From assembly GCA_048013815.1 (NCBI GenBank), contig CM106585.1:22382001-22446000 (forward strand): a stretch of DNA of 64,000 nucleotides. The letters run 5' to 3'. Below the pieces are notes generated by a model. The model saw only the letters and a list, made by a program, of their open reading frames with translations, was not told the DNA's origin and made no database searches. The DNA is from Setoptus koraiensis. Taxonomy: Eukaryota; Arthropoda. How positions within the stretch are numbered: position 1 is the stretch's first letter; each line of letters opens with the position of its first letter. Shown here one piece after another: positions 61,007-64,000 of the stretch. Both the position numbers and the translations under genes were made by a program.

Positions 61007-61752
61007 TCACCTTCGCAGTGGGGAGCGTCTCCAGCTTGGATTATCACCTCTGAAGGGTGGTCCGCCTGCGCCTGTACCTCCAGGTCCTCTAAATGGAGGC
61101 TTTGAATTGAACACCTTAGCCACGCTGATTTCTTGACCGTCAATCTGGCCCCCGTCCATGTATTTGATGGCTCGCTCAGCGTCCTCGGGTTTTTCGTATT
61201 CAACATAAGCTGAGCCACGACTTAGATGGGGATGCCAACGATCATAGGGTAGATCTACAGATTTTATACTTCCATAGAATTTGAAGATCTCCTGTATATG
61301 ATTCTTGTTGACATTCTTAGTCAATCGACTAACGTGTACCTTGCTACTGGGCGATGGAGATCGGCGGCGGTTTCTTTGAATAGCTGATCGCGATGACGAT
61401 GAGGACGATGACGATGAGCTCGAGGAAGAAGATGAACTTGAAGATGACGAAGATGATGATGATCGTGATGATGATGAAGATGAGGATCTGGATGAGCTCG
61501 ATCTAGAGCGGCTGTAGATATCAGATGATGTGTGTAATAATGATATTTCATAAGATAAACAAAGATGAAATATTGAAATAGATTATAATCAGTTCTACGT
61601 GTAATGGCGTCTGTGAATTCAGTAACTATGGGAACCTCATCTTCTGTTAGATTTACTAATTATAATGTTTACACTTACCTACGAGAAGAGCCGCTACTTG
61701 ATCCATGAGATGCTCTTTTCTTACCACGACTGCGGCTCGAATTTCGGCCCAT
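61007..61752 (-). CDS. RnpS1: RNPS1, splicing/exon-junction factor
   Basis: Two exons, 61679-61752 and 61007-61511, joined in phase 2 across a 167-base intron: 192 residues. It starts MGRNSSRSRGKKRAS. A serine tract of about 35 residues follows, then one RRM: KVHVSRLTKNVNKNHIQEIF, FYGSIKSVDLPYDRWHPHLS, GSAYVEYEKPEDAERAIKYM and DGGQIDGQEI. The tail is short (GPGGTGAGGPPFRG, then RRSPLRR). RNPS1 bridges the spliceosome and exon-junction complex (ASAP complex with Acinus and SAP18) and affects splicing and nonsense-mediated decay. Human RNPS1 is longer, with more RS sequence at both ends. CGAAG/GTGAAA at the stop could be a splice donor to a further RS-rich exon. It is divergent from SF3B5. Confidence 0.93.
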
Positions 61753-62282
61753 CGCAATTTGAAAGAAAAGTGATTCTTTTAAGAGGTCGAATTGGTATTA
61801 GGAAAATGTCTCTGGCAATGAAGGAATAAATAAATCCAAAATGCAGTAACGGTCATGAATATTTTTACTGACAATAAAATGTAAAGGCGTGTTTCGTCGA
61901 AATATAGTATAGTGTTGTTAGATTTTCAAGATTTGCGGCTAATAACGATCGCACAGAACATAGCATCTGTGCCACTTTCCCCCACAGTGAACTCACAACT
62001 ACAATACAAATTTACCAGTTTTTGCCCCTTTGTTAATCTCTGCCCATGTAGCAGCCAACCTGTCTATGATAGGCTATTATTGAACCAATCATTGTAACCA
62101 ATATTCATGATTAGGGAAGATTCTTTACAACATGTTCAGCATCACAACAAGGGAAAATTACATCATTTAAGAGAGCTGTAATTTATTTTCAGAATCTATC
62201 GTCTCAAAGTCTACATCAAAGATAGAGCCTCGCCCCAAGTAAATAGGACCAGACAAGCTAGTCTCATTAGAACCGTACAATA
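61753..62282. promoter_or_regulatory. Shared divergent promoter, RNPS1 and SF3B5
   Basis: 530 bases between the two divergent start codons. No canonical TATA box or other motif stands out. A pyrimidine-rich TTATTTTCAG at about 62186-62195 may end a leader intron of SF3B5. Confidence 0.4.
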
Positions 62283-62546
62283 ATGAGCGATAGATACAAT
62301 ATCCACAGTCAGTCAGAGCATCTGCAATCCAAGTACATAGGTACTGGACATGCCGACACAACTAAACATGAGTGGATGGTCAACGTGCATCGAGACTCCT
62401 ATTCTTCATACCTTGGTCATCCTGATATTCTCACTTATTTGGCCATTGCTGAAAGCGAATCAAGAGGGGCAATGAGATTTCATTGTCTGAAAAGGATGTT
62501 ACAGCCGTGCGGTCCACCTCCACAAAAACCACCAGAGGATGAGTAA
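62283..62546 (+). CDS. Sf3b5: Splicing factor 3B subunit 5 (SF3b10)
   Basis: Single exon, 87 residues, close to the human length of 86. It begins MSDRYNIHSQSEHLQSKYIG, then TGHADTTKHEWMVNVHRDSY, SSYLGHPDILTYLAIAESES, RFHCLKRMLQPCGPP and PEDE. SF3B5 is a small U2 snRNP SF3b component that packs against SF3B1 and SF3B3 in branch-site recognition; it is also found in SAGA in flies. All conserved blocks are present. It converges with the Calypso gene. Confidence 0.97.
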   Translation: MSDRYNIHSQSEHLQSKYIGTGHADTTKHEWMVNVHRDSYSSYLGHPDILTYLAIAESESRGAMRFHCLKRMLQPCGPPPQKPPEDE

Positions 62547-62789
62547 CGTTCATTAGACTCATTTTTATACTTCAAATAAGATATATTTATTTGTACACAA
62601 TTGTCGAACGAGCCTCCTATTATTACATATCACGGATCATGTGATGTATCTTTCGTTATGTCGAACACGTGATTTTATGGACATGATGCACACGAAGAAT
62701 GAATTTGTCATTGACGCGTTTGAACCCTAACTAAGAAAAAATGTATTGCAACTATTTCGAACTTAAATAGAATATATTAAAAGATTCAA

Positions 62790-64000
62790 CTAATTGTTAA
62801 GTCGAACTCCGTTGACTTCTTTCAAAGAATCTGGTAGTGGGTATTTCCTCGGCCTTCCGACGGGTCGTCCAGTTTTCACGTATTTGTAGGGCTTTTTGAA
62901 TACCGCTTGCTTCTGCTTATTTTTAGCGGGTCTACCTGGACCTCGACCTGACTTGACCTTTTTATTTTTGGTAGCGGGGGCGGGCGTCAAGTTGCTTTTT
63001 GCCTTGCTAATATTGATATTCGCTCCTGGTTGCGGTTGTGGTTTCTTGCAAATCACCTTGGCTTCGGGTTGAGAAGCTACGGCTAGACCGCTAGTCACTG
63101 GATTATTTTGAGTATTACATGAATCACTAGAGATACCAAGATCTTTTTCAATAAGTTCCGCTAAGCCTCCCTTTTGAGCTAGCATAGATAAGAACGTCAT
63201 TATGAAGGGCTCATAGTTGTGAGTGCGCCTCGAATCGTCAATCTTGTATTTTCTTCTCTTCTCAAATTCTTCTTTGATATATTCTTCAATCTGGTTAATG
63301 TCGGACTCAATCCTACGTACTAAAGAGATAAGATCTAGAAGGGTAAATTTTGGTCCGTTTTGTTGAGCATTTGCCGTAGAATTTGATGGCATCTTATGGC
63401 TGGGTAATGGGGCTTGTCTGTGAGCGATATGAGGGTTGACGAATTTATCACCACGTAGGTCAATAAATAATTTCGATGACGCATCTTCTTGAGGGTGTCG
63501 ACTATCGATCATACCATCAACTTGATTTACTTTTACCTCATGAGGGGATCGGCAATCTGTTGATGGTTTGGCCGATGTTTCCGATTCATAGTCAGACTCG
63601 TTGTTGGCCAGACACAGAGATGTTGCATCATTTTGTTGTGAAGGTTTTTGTGATAAGTTAAAAGGTTTCGCTTCTGTAGCCGGCGGTAAGTCAAGATACC
63701 TTCTCTGAGTGAGAGCTGATGTTGATGGTGAATTATTATAACCAATACTATTGTGACTGCTAGAATGGGCCTGGCCAGGCAATCTAGGCTCTTCACTCGC
63801 TAGCTTTTCGTTTGAAGTGTCACCAGACTGAGAGTTTGGATCGCTATTTGTTATGACTATTTTTGGAGTACTATTAATTGGCAGAGTGGCCCTTACAGTA
63901 GTTTCGTTCGGATCCGTATCTCTTTTACGAGAGCCCAGTTTTACAACGAAGAATTTATTGAGCTTTTCGTCATTGCAGAATAAATTTCGGAGTCGTGTTT
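62790..64000 (-). CDS. caly: Calypso/BAP1 deubiquitinase, C-terminal part (runs off right edge)
   Basis: The open minus-strand frame from the right edge (first full codon 63996-63998) to TAG 62790-62792 gives 402 residues, with no N-terminal UCH catalytic domain in view. A long polar linker is followed by the ULD/C-terminal domain: FTLLDLISLVRRIESDINQI, EEFEKRRKYKIDDSRRTHNY and EPFIMTFLSMLAQKGGLAEL. RRTHNY and FLSMLAQ are signatures of BAP1 and UCH37. Calypso/BAP1 with ASX removes ubiquitin from histone H2A K119 (PR-DUB). The tail is unusual: instead of a simple basic end it has two AT-hook-like motifs (GRGPGRPAKNK and TGRPVGRPRKYP) and ends LKEVNGVRLNN. Identification is by the ULD. Confidence 0.88.
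   Translation of the reverse strand, partial: TRLRNLFCNDEKLNKFFVVKLGSRKRDTDPNETTVRATLPINSTPKIVITNSDPNSQSGDTSNEKLASEEPRLPGQAHSSSHNSIGYNNSPSTSALTQRRYLDLPPATEAKPFNLSQKPSQQNDATSLCLANNESDYESETSAKPSTDCRSPHEVKVNQVDGMIDSRHPQEDASSKLFIDLRGDKFVNPHIAHRQAPLPSHKMPSNSTANAQQNGPKFTLLDLISLVRRIESDINQIEEYIKEEFEKRRKYKIDDSRRTHNYEPFIMTFLSMLAQKGGLAELIEKDLGISSDSCNTQNNPVTSGLAVASQPEAKVICKKPQPQPGANINISKAKSNLTPAPATKNKKVKSGRGPGRPAKNKQKQAVFKKPYKYVKTGRPVGRPRKYPLPDSLKEVNGVRLNN

Overview
This window looks like nuclear DNA of a small-genome invertebrate, most likely an arthropod and perhaps a mite. The evidence is spliced protein-coding genes with short GT-AG introns (mostly 90-250 bases), several uninterrupted genes, animal-only families (Skeletor, Scratch, BAP1/Calypso, p38, DEPDC5, SLC6) and many CAA/CAG and CA/GT microsatellites. 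The mite suggestion is a guess from gene style, not a demonstrated placement. No ribosomal RNA, convincing tRNA, CRISPR, recognisable transposon or retroviral copy was found.

Left part (1-18.4 kb), gene-dense: the 3' seven exons of a Skeletor gene (+); a two-exon C2H2 zinc-finger gene resembling the end of Schnurri/HIVEP proteins (+); NTF2 (-) facing away from eIF6 (+); NC2-alpha/DRAP1 (-) with a 5' UTR intron; and a seven-exon SLC6 transporter (-) whose first intron holds an E-box plus two D-box-like sites in a perfect inverted repeat.

Middle part (18.4-43.3 kb), gene-poor: about 25 kb with only a 198-codon first exon of an unknown Asn/Gln/Ser-rich protein (-) and a small 134-residue membrane or secreted protein (-). 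The rest is rich in minisatellites, a (CAA)n tract of about 65 triplets, long perfect palindromes, a 14-base-spaced TTACGTAA array and a strikingly repeated GGGGCCC/GGGCCCC motif.

Right part (43.4-64 kb), gene-dense again: an intronless DEPDC5/Iml1 (-) that appears to lack its DEP domain; Scratch (+) with a long C-terminal extension; an importin alpha (-) that looks mosaic between the alpha-1 and alpha-3 clades; a p38 MAP kinase (+) with a 15-base micro-exon and a decayed 3' end; RNPS1 (-) and SF3B5 (+) head to head; and the C-terminal half of Calypso/BAP1 (-) with AT-hook-like motifs, running off the right edge.

The genes do not form a single pathway. Themes are nuclear transport (NTF2, importin alpha), RNA splicing (RNPS1, SF3B5), transcription and chromatin (NC2-alpha, Scratch, Calypso, zinc finger), translation (eIF6) and nutrient or stress signalling (DEPDC5 in GATOR1, p38, SLC6 amino-acid transport). 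All identifications rest on remembered family motifs; no database search was run.
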